Below, in pieces: positions 1 through 8,473 of a stretch of DNA of 64,000 bases. This DNA comes from Kineococcus rubinsiae (GTDB lineage: Bacteria > Actinomycetota > Actinomycetes > Actinomycetales > Kineococcaceae). The translations under genes were made by a program, and so were the position numbers. Below the pieces are notes generated by a model that saw only the letters and a list, made by a program, of their open reading frames with translations, did not search any database and had not been told where the DNA came from. The first letter of the stretch is position 1, and each line of letters opens with the position of its first letter. The DNA lies in contig NZ_VWPY01000021.1 of NCBI RefSeq assembly GCF_011839805.1, positions 1 to 64,000 of the forward strand. The letters run 5' to 3'.

Positions 1-639
1 GCGGCGGCCTGGGCCAGGTCGCGGGCGCTGCACCGGGTCGTCGAGGCCGACCGCGCCCTGGACGCCGTCGTCGACGCCCGGCAGGCGGCCGCGCGCGAGC
101 AGCAGCGGCTGCGGGCGCTGCTGGAGCAGACCCTCCTCGGGGCGCGCGCCGAGGTCGACGCGGCCGAGGACTTCATCGCCACCCGCCGCGGCGCCGTCGG
201 CGGCACCGCCCGCACCCGGCTCGCCGAGGCGCAGCGGCACCTCGACCAGGCGGAGGCCCTGCGCGCGAGCGACCCGGCGGCCGCGCTGGAGCACGCGCGG
301 ACCGCCGACTCCCTCGCCGAGCGGGCGAGCGCCGCGGCCCGCGCCGACGTCGAGGAGTTCACCGGCGGCGGCGGACTGGGCGGGGGTGGCTACGGCGGCG
401 GCTACGGCGGCGGCCGGAGCGTGGGCGGCGACGCCCTGCTCGGCGCCGTGCTCGGCGGCATCCTCAGCGGCGGGAGCGGCGGCCGGCGCCAGGGCGGCTG
501 GGGCGGCGGCGGCTTCGGCGGGGGCGGCTTCGGCGGTGGGTTCGGCGGGGGCTTCGGGGGCGGCGGCGGTCGCAGCAGCGGCGGCGGCTTCGGCGGCGGG
601 GGCGGCGGCGGTGGTCGCAGCGCGGGCGGCCGGTTCTGA
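1..639 (+). CDS. TPM-domain protein, C-terminal part (5' end outside window)
   Basis: The frame is open from base 1 to the TGA at 637-639, so the gene is cut by the left edge. The visible 212 residues hold an Ala/Arg/Glu-rich helical stretch (about 1-120, likely coiled coil) followed by a long Gly-rich tail broken by Phe, Tyr and Arg. A helical segment and a glycine-rich end are typical of actinobacterial TPM-domain (YgcG-type) membrane proteins, and these often sit directly before pspA, as here. The TPM domain itself is not visible, so the name rests on tail composition and neighbour. The Gly-rich repeats create long false ORFs in other frames. Confidence 0.6.
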   Translation, partial: AAAWARSRALHRVVEADRALDAVVDARQAAAREQQRLRALLEQTLLGARAEVDAAEDFIATRRGAVGGTARTRLAEAQRHLDQAEALRASDPAAALEHARTADSLAERASAAARADVEEFTGGGGLGGGGYGGGYGGGRSVGGDALLGAVLGGILSGGSGGRRQGGWGGGGFGGGGFGGGFGGGFGGGGGRSSGGGFGGGGGGGGRSAGGRF

Positions 640-796
640 CGGGCGGCCCGTCCCACCGACCGTCCCGGCCGGCCCCGGTGAGCGAGCGGACCGGCGACTG
701 ACGACCTGGGTCGTGTCCGGGCGGGGACGCACGGAGATCCCTAGGGTGACGACACGGACGAGGCCGGGCGGGAGCCCGGCGAGGAGGGTGGAACCG

Positions 797-1513
797 GTGG
801 CGGAGAAGCAGTCGATCCTGGGACGCATCGCGCAGCTGACGCGGGCGAACGTCAACGCGCTCATCGACCAGGCCGAGGACCCGCAGAAGATGCTGGACCA
901 GATGGTGCGCGACTACACGAGCAACATCGCCGAGGCCGAGGGGGCGATCGCCCAGACCATCGGCAACCTGCGCTTGGCCGAGGCCGACCGCGAGGACGAC
1001 GTCGCGGCCGTCAAGGAGTGGGGCACGAAGGCCGCGGCGGCCTCCGCCAAGGCCGACGCGCTGCGCGGCGAGGGCCGCACGGCCGAGGCCGACCGCTTCG
1101 ACGAGCTGGCCAAGCTCGCCCTCAAGCGCCAGATCGGCTTCGAGCAGGAGGTCGCGGCCGCGGACCCGCAGATCGCGTCGCAGACCGAGGTCGTCGACCG
1201 CCTGAAGTCCGGGCTCACGCAGATGAAGGAGAAGCTGCAGGAGCTGAAGACCAAGCGCGACCAGCTCGTCGCGCGGGCGAAGGCGGCCCAGGCCCAGGCG
1301 CAGGTCCAGGACACCCTGGGCTCGATCAACGTGCTCGACCCGACGTCGGAGCTGTCGCGCTTCGAGGAGCGCGTGCGCCGCGAGGAGGCCCGCGTCGCGG
1401 GTCAGGCCGAGCTGCAGGGCGACTCCCTCGAGGCGCAGTTCGCGAGCCTCGAGGACGCCGGCACCGACCTCGACGTGGAGGCCCGGCTCGCCGCGCTGAA
1501 GAGCGGGAGCTGA
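797..1513 (+). CDS. pspA: PspA/IM30-family membrane-stress protein
   Basis: Predicted 238 residues, the usual PspA length. It opens with a short amphipathic segment (SILGRIAQLTRANVNALID) followed by the family hallmark EDPQKMLDQMVRDY at about 25-40. The rest is an almost continuous Ala/Glu/Lys/Arg coiled coil. PspA/Vipp1 proteins bind the inner face of the cytoplasmic membrane and limit proton leakage under envelope stress. I chose the GTG at 797 because AGGAGG lies 9 nt upstream; an in-frame GTG at 788 touches that ribosome site. The upstream neighbour is a TPM-like gene. A hairpin follows, then a two-component system that may sense envelope stress (inference). Confidence 0.88.
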   Translation: MAEKQSILGRIAQLTRANVNALIDQAEDPQKMLDQMVRDYTSNIAEAEGAIAQTIGNLRLAEADREDDVAAVKEWGTKAAAASAKADALRGEGRTAEADRFDELAKLALKRQIGFEQEVAAADPQIASQTEVVDRLKSGLTQMKEKLQELKTKRDQLVARAKAAQAQAQVQDTLGSINVLDPTSELSRFEERVRREEARVAGQAELQGDSLEAQFASLEDAGTDLDVEARLAALKSGS

Positions 1514-1553
1514 CCGCCCACCCCGACGCGATCGACCGCCCGACACGTCCGCA

Positions 1554-1586
1554 CCGCCCCGGGTCCCCGCGAGGTCCCCGGGGCGG
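1554..1586. terminator. GC-rich hairpin after pspA
   Basis: Ten-base arms CCGCCCCGGG (1554-1563) and CCCGGGGCGG (1577-1586) are separated by 13 nt in the 164-nt gap between pspA and the kinase gene. There is no T-tract, as is common in high-GC actinobacteria. Confidence 0.5.
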
Positions 1587-1677
1587 GGGCCGGGCGTGCG
1601 GACCCCCACCGGTAGCGGGAGTCGCCGACCGACGATCGGGCGACGTCGCCCGGGGGCCGCCTCCCTACCCTGAGGCG

Positions 1678-3021
1678 GTGAGCGCAGCATTCTGGTCCTC
1701 CCTCGACGGTGAGGACGGGTGGTGGGCGCGGGTCGGTCCCCGCGTGCGGGACCTCGTGGCGCTCGCCGGCGCGCTGCTCACGGCGGGCGCGTGGTTCGCC
1801 CAGGCGGTGCTCGGCCAGACCGGCCGCCCCGAGGACCGGACCCCCTTCCTGGACCCGGGCTCCCTCAGCGTGACGGGGGTCCTCGCCGCCGTCGTCGTGC
1901 TGGCCAACTGCGTGCTGCTGTGGTGGCGCCGCCCGCACCCGCTGGCGGTCACCCTCGTCAGCCTCGTCGTGGCGCTCCTGCTCGCCTTCGACGGCGCCCT
2001 GCTCTTCGCCCTGCTCACCCTCGCGATCCGCCGGCGCGACCGGCTGCTCGTGCTGCTCTCGGGCGTCGCGCTCGTCGCCTCGACGCTCTCCGCCGTGCGC
2101 ACGACGACCGAGGTCTGGTGGGTGGCCCTGGTCACCGCGACGGCGGCCGTCGCGCTCGCCGTCTTCGTCGGCGCCTTCGTCGGCGCCCGCCGCGACCTGG
2201 TCCGCAGCCTCCGCGAGCGCGCCGAGCGGGCCGAGGGCGAGCAGGCGCTGCGCGCCGAGCAGGCCCGGCTCGCGGAGCGGACCCGCATCGCGCGCGAGAT
2301 GCACGACGTCCTGGCCCACCGCATCTCCCTCGTCGCCCTGCACGCGGGTGGCCTCGAGGTGCGCCCCGACGTCGGCCCGGAGCAGGTGGAGGCGACCGCC
2401 GCGACCATCCGCGAGACCGCGCGCAGCGCGCTGGAGGACCTGCGCCGCGTGCTGGGCGTCCTGCGCACCCCGGGCCTGTCGGGGGCGGCGGCCTCGGCCG
2501 CGGAGCTGACCCCGCAGCCCACCCTCGTCGACGTCCGGCGCCTCGTGGAGTCCTCCCGCGAGGCGGGGGTCGCGGCGGAGTTCCGCACCGACGTCCCCGT
2601 CCACGCGGACGTCCCCGCGGAGCTGGGCCGCACGGTCTACCGGATCGTGCAGGAGGCGCTGACCAACGTCCACAAGCACGCGCCCTCGGCCGCGACGACC
2701 GTGACGATCGCCGGCGAGGCGGGCGGCCACCTGCTCGTGGAGGTCGTCAACGCGCGGCCGACGGGCGAGCGCTCGGGCCTGCCGGGCGCCGGGTCGGGCC
2801 TCGTCGGGCTGTCCGAGCGCGTGGGCATCGCCGCCGGCACGATCACCAGCGGCCCGGAGCCGGGCGGCGGCTTCGCGGTCCGCGCTCGGCTGCCGTGGGC
2901 GAGCCCGGACGGCAGCCACCCCCGGGCGGGGGGTCCGACGTGGACGCCGCCCGATGCGAGGATCGTCACCGCCCCGGCCGGGGCACCCAGTCTCGACGAC
3001 GGACGGAGGACCCAGCCGTGA
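1678..3021 (+). CDS. Sensor histidine kinase, NarL/DesK class (HisKA_3)
   Basis: 447 residues. About five hydrophobic helices (about 15-175) are followed by a basic coiled coil and the dimerisation/phosphoacceptor helix REMHDVLAHR with His209. An N-box-like segment VQEALTNVHKHA and a G-rich lid (GSGLVGLSERV) show an HATPase domain. The membrane part has no large extracellular domain, so the signal is probably felt in or near the membrane. The GTG start lies 5 nt after a possible stretch of poor ribosome-site quality, so the exact start is moderately sure. It overlaps the response regulator start by GTGA and forms a two-gene unit with it. Confidence 0.9.
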   Translation: MSAAFWSSLDGEDGWWARVGPRVRDLVALAGALLTAGAWFAQAVLGQTGRPEDRTPFLDPGSLSVTGVLAAVVVLANCVLLWWRRPHPLAVTLVSLVVALLLAFDGALLFALLTLAIRRRDRLLVLLSGVALVASTLSAVRTTTEVWWVALVTATAAVALAVFVGAFVGARRDLVRSLRERAERAEGEQALRAEQARLAERTRIAREMHDVLAHRISLVALHAGGLEVRPDVGPEQVEATAATIRETARSALEDLRRVLGVLRTPGLSGAAASAAELTPQPTLVDVRRLVESSREAGVAAEFRTDVPVHADVPAELGRTVYRIVQEALTNVHKHAPSAATTVTIAGEAGGHLLVEVVNARPTGERSGLPGAGSGLVGLSERVGIAAGTITSGPEPGGGFAVRARLPWASPDGSHPRAGGPTWTPPDARIVTAPAGAPSLDDGRRTQP

Positions 3022-3728
3022 CCGGTCCGGGACCACAGACCAGCGGCCCCCAGGCGTCGGCCGGCACCCAGCCCGTGCGGGTGCTGCTCGTCGACGACGA
3101 CGCCCTCGTGCGGGCGGGGCTGCAGATGATCCTGTCCAGCGCGGACGACCTGCAGGTCGTCGGCGAGGCGGAGAACGGCGCCCAGGCCGTGGAGGCCGTC
3201 GCCGCCCACCGCCCCGACGTCGTCCTCATGGACGTCCGGATGCCCGTCATGGACGGGCTGTCCGCGGCCAAGGCGATCACCTCGCGGCCCGCGGCCCCCG
3301 CGGTCGTCATGCTCACGACGTTCGACCTCGACGAGTACGTCTTCCAGGCGCTGCAGGCCGGGGCGACGGGCTTCCTGCTCAAGGACACCCCGCCGCGCGA
3401 GCTGCTGGCCGCGGTCCGCGTCGTCGCCGCCGGCGAGGCGATGCTGTCGCCCACCGTCACCAAGCGCCTCGTCGGGCACTTCGCGGCCGACGCGTCCAAC
3501 CCGCGCCGCCGCGAGGCCACCCAGAGCCTGCAGCTGCTCACCGACCGCGAGCGCGAGGTGCTCGGGGCCGTGGGGCAGGGGATGTCCAACGCCGAGATCG
3601 GCCGCTCCCTCTTCATGAGCGAGGCGACCGTCAAGACGCACGTGTCGCGGCTGCTGACGAAGCTCGGCGCCCACAACCGGGTCCAGGTGGCGATCGTCGC
3701 CCACGACGCGGGGCTGCTCGACGGCTGA
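3018..3728 (+). CDS. NarL/FixJ-family response regulator (REC + LuxR HTH)
   Basis: 236 residues. The receiver domain (about 20-140) has the acidic triplet DDD at 26-28, phosphoacceptor Asp72 in VVLMDVRMP, the Thr of MLTTFD and the Lys of LLKDTPP. A LuxR-type HTH (about 165-230) contains LTDREREVLGAVGQGMSNAEI and ATVKTHVSRLLTKL. It overlaps the kinase stop by GTGA with GGAGG upstream, so the two are co-translated. DesK-type kinases phosphorylate such regulators. The closeness to pspA suggests an envelope-stress target, which is inference. Confidence 0.92.
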   Translation: MTGPGPQTSGPQASAGTQPVRVLLVDDDALVRAGLQMILSSADDLQVVGEAENGAQAVEAVAAHRPDVVLMDVRMPVMDGLSAAKAITSRPAAPAVVMLTTFDLDEYVFQALQAGATGFLLKDTPPRELLAAVRVVAAGEAMLSPTVTKRLVGHFAADASNPRRREATQSLQLLTDREREVLGAVGQGMSNAEIGRSLFMSEATVKTHVSRLLTKLGAHNRVQVAIVAHDAGLLDG

Positions 3729-3847
3729 GGCGCTCCGCCGGGTGCCGAGGCGCTCCGCCGCGCGCCGGGGCGGTCCGGCGGGCCGCCGGGGTTGGCTAGG
3801 GTCCGACGCGTCGATCCCGACGAACCGCTGACTCGAGGAGGCCGGGC

Positions 3848-4690
3848 GTGACTCGGACACCAGGAACCCATCCCGTGGAATCGCGGTACGCCCGGACGTG
3901 GTTGCTCGTGCCGGCCACCCGGCCGGACCGCTTCGACACCTCGCTGAACTCGCGCGCCGACCAGATCGTGCTCGACATCGAGGACGCGGTCGACCCCAGC
4001 CGCAAGCCGTCGGCCCGCGCCGACGTCATCAGCTGGCTGCGCGGCGGCGGCGAGGCGTGGGTGCGCATCAACGACCGCGGCACCACGCACTGGCAGGACG
4101 ACGTCGACGAGCTCAAGGACGTCCCGGGCCTGACGGGTGTCATGCTCGCCAAGACGGAGTCCGCCGAGCACGTCGAGGACACCTACGCCGCGCTGGGCGG
4201 GACGACGCCCGTCCTGGCCCTCGTGGAGTCGGCCCTCGGCATCGAGGACGCCCGCCACATCGCCACCGCCCGCGGCTGCTTCCGGCTCGCCTTCGGCAGC
4301 GGCGACTACCGCCGCGACACCGGCGCCAGCGCCGAGGACCTCGCGATGGCCTACCCCCGCAGCCGCCTCGTCACGGCCAGCCGCATCGGGAACCTGCCCG
4401 GCCCCATCGACGGCCCGACCGTCGCGGGCGGCCACGGCGCGCTGCGCGAGCAGTCGCACATGGCCGTCTCGCTCGGCATGACCGGCAAGCTCAGCCTCGA
4501 CATCGACCACTCGCCGGTCATCAACGAGGTCATGAGCCCCACGCAGACCGACGCGACGTGGGCCCGCGACATCCTGCGCGCCTTCGACGAGAACGGCGGC
4601 GTCGTCCGCGACGGCAGCGACCTGCCCCGCATCGGGCGCGCCCGCCGCATCCAGACCCTCGCGCAGGCGTTCGGCGTCGAGCCGCTCTGA
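3848..4690 (+). CDS. HpcH/HpaI (CitE-like) CoA-ester lyase
   Basis: 280 residues, the normal size for CitE-like beta-barrel lyases, which cleave or form C-C bonds in citryl-, malyl- or methylmalyl-CoA. Visible family features are VLDIEDAVDP (42-50), Arg73 in WVRIN, Glu127 in LALVESALGIED and Asp153 in LAFGSGDYRRDTG; Glu and Asp bind Mg2+ in the family. AGGAGG precedes the GTG start. It stands alone between a LuxR-type regulator and a convergent MerR gene, so context does not reveal the substrate. Confidence 0.85.
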   Translation: MTRTPGTHPVESRYARTWLLVPATRPDRFDTSLNSRADQIVLDIEDAVDPSRKPSARADVISWLRGGGEAWVRINDRGTTHWQDDVDELKDVPGLTGVMLAKTESAEHVEDTYAALGGTTPVLALVESALGIEDARHIATARGCFRLAFGSGDYRRDTGASAEDLAMAYPRSRLVTASRIGNLPGPIDGPTVAGGHGALREQSHMAVSLGMTGKLSLDIDHSPVINEVMSPTQTDATWARDILRAFDENGGVVRDGSDLPRIGRARRIQTLAQAFGVEPL

Positions 4691-4698
4691 CGCCACCC

Positions 4699-4745
4699 GG
4701 GACCAGGGGTCGGCGGCCGCAGCGTGGTCGCCAACCCCTCGTCCC
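4699..4745. terminator. Imperfect hairpin between convergent genes
   Basis: GGGAC..GGGGT.GGCG pairs with CGCC.ACCCC..GTCCC across the gap between the CitE-like gene and the MerR gene. It could end both transcripts. Single-base bulges make it imperfect. Confidence 0.4.
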
Positions 4746-4753
4746 GAGTCGCC

Positions 4754-5467
4754 TCAGCCTGCGTTCGCGCGGGTGATGAACTCGATCGTCGCGGGGCTCG
4801 GCCCGCCGTAGCGGGTCTCGATCTCGGCGGCGTTCTCCTCCCGCATCCGGTACAGGCTCTCCCGCAGCCCGGGGTCGCCGCCGTGGAACTGCTCCAGCAG
4901 CCCGCGCCACTCGGCCGCGAGCTCCTGCCCCCGCGCCGACGCGGGGTCCGTCCCGTCGGCGATCGCGGCCTCGACCTCCGCGATGAGCTGCGGCCAGCGC
5001 GCCTGCACCGCCTCCACCGCCGGGCCCAGCTCGGCCTTGCGCTGCGCCAGCACCTCCAGCTGCTCGGGCGTGAAGTACTTCCCCGTCGTCTCTTCCACCG
5101 CACTCACCTCTCTCACCAGGTCCAGGACGTCGCCGGAGCTCCCCCCGGGCACGAGCGCCGAGCGCAGCCGGGTCTGCAGCCGCTGCAGTGCCGCGAGCTG
5201 CTCCTCGACCCGGCGCAGGTGCGCGGTCAGCACCGCGGGCAGCGGCAGGTCACCGGCGAGCACGTCGCCGATCTCCTCCAGCCCGAGGCCGAGCTGGCGC
5301 AGCGCGAGCACCCGGTAGAGGCGCTCCGCGTCGGCCGCGGTGTAGCGGCGGTGCCCCGCCGCGCTGCGGCGCGACGGGGACACGAGCCCGATGTGGTCCC
5401 AGTGGTGCAGGGCCCGGACGGTCACCCCCGTCCGCTCGGCCAGCTCCCCGATCCGCCACTCGTCCAC
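4754..5467 (-). CDS. MerR-family regulator with TipAS-like effector domain
   Basis: 237 residues. An N-terminal MerR winged helix (WRIGELAERTGVTVRALHHWD, then SAAGHRRYTAADAERLYRVLALRQ) is followed by the dimerisation helix and a C-terminal TipAS-like domain (about 120-235; KYFTPEQLEVL, GRGQELAAEW-type helices). TipAS domains bind small molecules, in Streptomyces TipA thiopeptide antibiotics. GTG at 5467 is preferred because AGGAGG sits 9 nt upstream; the longer ORF adds only an Arg-rich stretch. It is probably a one-gene unit. The effector is unknown. Confidence 0.88.
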   Translation of the reverse strand: MDEWRIGELAERTGVTVRALHHWDHIGLVSPSRRSAAGHRRYTAADAERLYRVLALRQLGLGLEEIGDVLAGDLPLPAVLTAHLRRVEEQLAALQRLQTRLRSALVPGGSSGDVLDLVREVSAVEETTGKYFTPEQLEVLAQRKAELGPAVEAVQARWPQLIAEVEAAIADGTDPASARGQELAAEWRGLLEQFHGGDPGLRESLYRMREENAAEIETRYGGPSPATIEFITRANAG

Positions 5468-5567
5468 CGCGCCGCGCCTCCTCCGACGTCCACCACCGCG
5501 CTCCGCGGTGGCCCGGACCACGATGCGACCTGACGTCGCGTCAGGAGCAAGCCCTCACGGGGGTTCC

Positions 5568-7673
5568 TCAGCGCAGCAGGTCGGGCACCTGGAACTCGAC
5601 GCCGTGCACGTGGGTGGCGAGGAACGCGAACACCGTCTCGTACCAGAGGATCGCGTGCTGCGGGGTGAGCACCCAGTGGTTCTCGTCGGGGTAGTAGAGG
5701 AACTTGTGCGGCAGGTCCGCGGGGTCGCCCTCCCACGCGGAGTTCAGCGCCCACCACAGCCGCAGGCCCTCGCCGATCGGGACCCGGTAGTCCTTGTCGC
5801 CGTGGATGACCAGCATCGGCGTGACGATGTCCGCCGCGTGCGCGGCCGGGTCGTTGGCGGCCTGCATCTCGGGCGTCATCTCCCGCGTCCAGTAGTACGC
5901 GCCGTCCGTCGTCGGGCCGAACTGGTCCAGCGCCCAGAGGCTCGCGTGCGTCACGATCGCGCGGAACCGGTCGGTGTGGCCGGCCACCCAGTTCGCCATG
6001 TACCCGCCGAAGGACCCGCCCATCGCGGCCGTCCGCCCGGCGTCGAGGTCGTCGCGCTCGAGCGCCGCGTCGGTGACCGTGAGCAGGTCGGTGTACGGCT
6101 CCGCGCCCCACGCCCCCCACCCGCGGGCCAGGAACTCCGCGCCGTAGCCGGTGGACAAGCCCGAGTCGGGCAGCAGCACGGCGTACCCGCGCGCCACGGC
6201 GAGCCAGGGGTTCCACCGCCACGACCACGCGTTCCACGAGCCGAGCGGACCACCGTGGATCCACAGCAGCAGCGGGGCGGGCGCTTCCGGTCCCGCGCCG
6301 TGCGGGACGGCGAGCCACGCGCGCAGCGGGCTGCCGTCGGCCGCCGTGGTGGTCACCTCGTCGAGGGTCCCGGGCAGCTCGGGCACCGCGGCGGGCCCGC
6401 GCAGCGGCACCGGCCGCTGGTCCGCACCGGAGGCCGCGAGGCGCACGACGGCGGGCGGCGCGTCGACCGCGGAGCGCACCGCGTACACGGACTCCCCGCC
6501 GGGGGACACCTGCACGTCGGAGTAGGCGCCGCGGTCGCCCGTGAGGCGCTGCACCGCACCGGAGGCGACGTCGACGCGGAACACCGGCGCGCCACCCTCG
6601 TGGTCGACGGCCAGGAACAGCGTCCGCGAGTCCGGCCCCCACTGCGGGCTCGCCCCCCAGACCTCCCAGTCGGGGACGACGACGCGGAGGTCGCCGGGTG
6701 CCGCGTCGGCGGGGCCGTCGTCGAGGGCGACGACGACGAGCCGCACGGTCGGCGGCTGCGTCGGGCTGCTGCGCGACTCCCGCAGCGCCGCGACCCAGCG
6801 GCCGTCGGGCGAGACCTGCGGGGTGAACAGGTCGGCGGCGGGGTCGTCCGCGAGGACACGACGGACGCCGTCCTCGACGCGGACGACGACCAGCCGGTCG
6901 CGCTGGTCGCCGTGGGCGGTGAACACCTTCTCGGTGTGCACGAGGAGGGAACCGTCCGGGCTGAGGGCGGCGGACCCCTCGTGCAGCGAGCGCCCGGGGG
7001 CCGGGGTGAGGTCGGTCCAGGTCAGCGCGGGCTGCTCACCGGCGAGCGGCGCCTGCGCGGGCAGGGTCGCGGCGAGCCAGCGGTCCTCGTCGGGCCCCAG
7101 GTCGGAGTCCCAGTACCGCACGGGGTAGCCCTCGTGCAGGATCGCCGACACCTTGCGGTCCTTGCGGGCCGCGCGCCGCGCCGCGTCGGACGTGGGTCCC
7201 TCCTCGGTGGCGTCCGCGCCGGGCATGGTCGGCGACTGCACGACGACCCGGCCGCCGGTGCGGGCGGTCAGGACGCCCGAGACGCCGCCGGGCCGGGTGC
7301 CGAGCACGGCCGCCTCCCCGCCGGGCGGCAGCGCCCACAGCGCCGCGGGGGCGTCCCCGTCGGCGGCCGACGCCGCCGGGTCGGGGCGCGCCGAGGTGAA
7401 CAGGAGCGTGCCGTCCGGCGCGAAGCACGGGGACGACTCCCCCTTGGCGCTGCGCGTGAGCCGCCGCGCGGAGGCCTCCCCCGCGGGGTCGACCTCCCAC
7501 AGCGCGCCGACCCACCGCGTCGCGTCCGGCGACAGCGTCGCGACCGAGGTGACGAGCCGGGTGCCGTCCGCCGACAGCGTCAGCCCCGACAGGCGCGGCA
7601 GGGCCGCGAAGGCGTCGAGGTCGGCGAACGGCACGGCGGGGCTCGCGGGGACGGGTGCGCTGGAGCTGGCCAT
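5568..7673 (-). CDS. S9-family (prolyl-oligopeptidase/acylaminoacyl-type) serine peptidase
   Basis: 701 residues. The N-terminal 420 residues have a repeated pattern typical of WD40-like beta-propeller blades (SPDG/APDG turns). The C-terminal alpha/beta-hydrolase holds the nucleophile elbow GGSFGGYMANW (Ser554), IHGDKDYRVP (Asp628) and DENHWV (His666), a full catalytic triad. No signal peptide is visible, so it should be cytosolic and cleave short peptides. The ATG is inside a weak ribosome context. It lies 59 nt downstream of the marR gene on the same strand and could be read through from it. Confidence 0.9.
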   Translation of the reverse strand: MASSSAPVPASPAVPFADLDAFAALPRLSGLTLSADGTRLVTSVATLSPDATRWVGALWEVDPAGEASARRLTRSAKGESSPCFAPDGTLLFTSARPDPAASAADGDAPAALWALPPGGEAAVLGTRPGGVSGVLTARTGGRVVVQSPTMPGADATEEGPTSDAARRAARKDRKVSAILHEGYPVRYWDSDLGPDEDRWLAATLPAQAPLAGEQPALTWTDLTPAPGRSLHEGSAALSPDGSLLVHTEKVFTAHGDQRDRLVVVRVEDGVRRVLADDPAADLFTPQVSPDGRWVAALRESRSSPTQPPTVRLVVVALDDGPADAAPGDLRVVVPDWEVWGASPQWGPDSRTLFLAVDHEGGAPVFRVDVASGAVQRLTGDRGAYSDVQVSPGGESVYAVRSAVDAPPAVVRLAASGADQRPVPLRGPAAVPELPGTLDEVTTTAADGSPLRAWLAVPHGAGPEAPAPLLLWIHGGPLGSWNAWSWRWNPWLAVARGYAVLLPDSGLSTGYGAEFLARGWGAWGAEPYTDLLTVTDAALERDDLDAGRTAAMGGSFGGYMANWVAGHTDRFRAIVTHASLWALDQFGPTTDGAYYWTREMTPEMQAANDPAAHAADIVTPMLVIHGDKDYRVPIGEGLRLWWALNSAWEGDPADLPHKFLYYPDENHWVLTPQHAILWYETVFAFLATHVHGVEFQVPDLLR

Positions 7674-7732
7674 GCCCCGTTCTACCGCGAGCGCCCGGGC
7701 GGCCGGCCCGCACCACCCCCGGGACCCGGCGG

Positions 7733-8260
7733 TCAGACCTCCGTCAGGGACCGGGTCGCCTCGGCGTCGAGCTCGGCCAGCACCGCGTCGGCGGTCCGCT
7801 GCAGCATCGTCAGCGCGGGCCCGCGCTCGGCAGCGGGCACGGCGGCCTCGAGGACCGCTTCGAGGCGCCCCCACACCTCCTCCACGCGTCCCCGCAGCGC
7901 GTTGCCCGCGGGGGTGGGTTCCACCAGGGTGGCGCGACCATCGCTGGGGTCGCTGCGCCGGCGCAGGTAGCCGGAGTGCTCCAGCCGCTGCACGGTCCGC
8001 GTGGTGGCGGCGGAGTCCTTGCCGAAGTGCTGCGCCAGGGCGCTCTGGCGGACGGGACCGACCGCCCACAGGTGCATCATCAGCGCCCCCTGCTCGGGAC
8101 GCAGCCCCACCTCGCGCATGAGCTGGCTGGCCAGGGCCCGGTGCGCCCGGCCCAGTCGCACGACCGCCGAGCTGAGCGGGCCGAACTCGACCGACGGGCC
8201 GGTTCCCGACGAGCCGGGTTCCGCCGCGCCGGCACGGGTCGGCGCAGGGTCGTGGGACAT
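7733..8260 (-). CDS. MarR-family transcriptional regulator
   Basis: 175 residues with a winged-helix core: LRPEQGALMMHLWAVGPVRQ, QHFGKDSAATTRTVQRLEHSGYLRRR and the wing SDPSDGRATLVEPT. AGGAGG precedes the ATG at 8260. It is divergent from the YceI-SDR-PPOX operon. The intergenic region carries two copies of the same palindrome, one 37 nt upstream of this gene and one 44 nt upstream of yceI. Autoregulation and control of the divergent operon is the simplest reading. MarR proteins usually release DNA on binding phenolics or on thiol oxidation; no conserved Cys is present here. Confidence 0.9.
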   Translation of the reverse strand: MSHDPAPTRAGAAEPGSSGTGPSVEFGPLSSAVVRLGRAHRALASQLMREVGLRPEQGALMMHLWAVGPVRQSALAQHFGKDSAATTRTVQRLEHSGYLRRRSDPSDGRATLVEPTPAGNALRGRVEEVWGRLEAVLEAAVPAAERGPALTMLQRTADAVLAELDAEATRSLTEV

Positions 8261-8296
8261 GGGGACCTCCTCTGGGCGGGACGCCACCCTACTCCC

Positions 8297-8309
8297 CTGT
8301 CCGGGACAG
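8297..8309. promoter_or_regulatory. Candidate MarR operator 1 (CTGTCCGGGACAG)
   Basis: A 13-bp palindrome CTGTCC-G-GGACAG upstream of the marR start. It shares the CTGTC-N3-GACAG frame with the copy at 8417-8429. Confidence 0.65.
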
Positions 8310-8416
8310 TCGGTGAGATCCACGTCCGGTCGGGGGTCCTCACCGCTCGAGAAGCGCTGCCGGGCAACAGGTGGGACGTCGACCGACGAACCACACCGTC
8401 TCGGCTCTTGTGATAC

Positions 8417-8429
8417 CTGTCTAAGACAG
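8417..8429. promoter_or_regulatory. Candidate MarR operator 2 (CTGTCTAAGACAG)
   Basis: A 13-bp palindrome CTGTCT-A-AGACAG placed 44 nt before the yceI start, where a promoter would lie. It matches the copy near marR in both arms. Confidence 0.65.
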
Positions 8430-8473
8430 TTAACTTCTCCTCAGGTCGACACCCCACCCGCGGAGGAACCGAG

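Noticed and set aside
402-656. Pro-rich ORF on the minus strand opposite the TPM gene tail
   Set aside because: It is the complement of Gly codons in the glycine-rich tail; no ribosome site and no conserved pattern.
3721-3790. Direct repeat GGCGCTCCGCCG (twice) and palindrome at 3775-3789 after the response regulator
   Set aside because: It could be a terminator or simple GC-rich repetition; no poly-T and no partner site, so I did not assign it a function.
5391-7970. 859-codon ORF opposite the S9 peptidase
   Set aside because: It is the antisense frame of a clear peptidase gene and has the Arg/Gly/Val bias of shadow frames.
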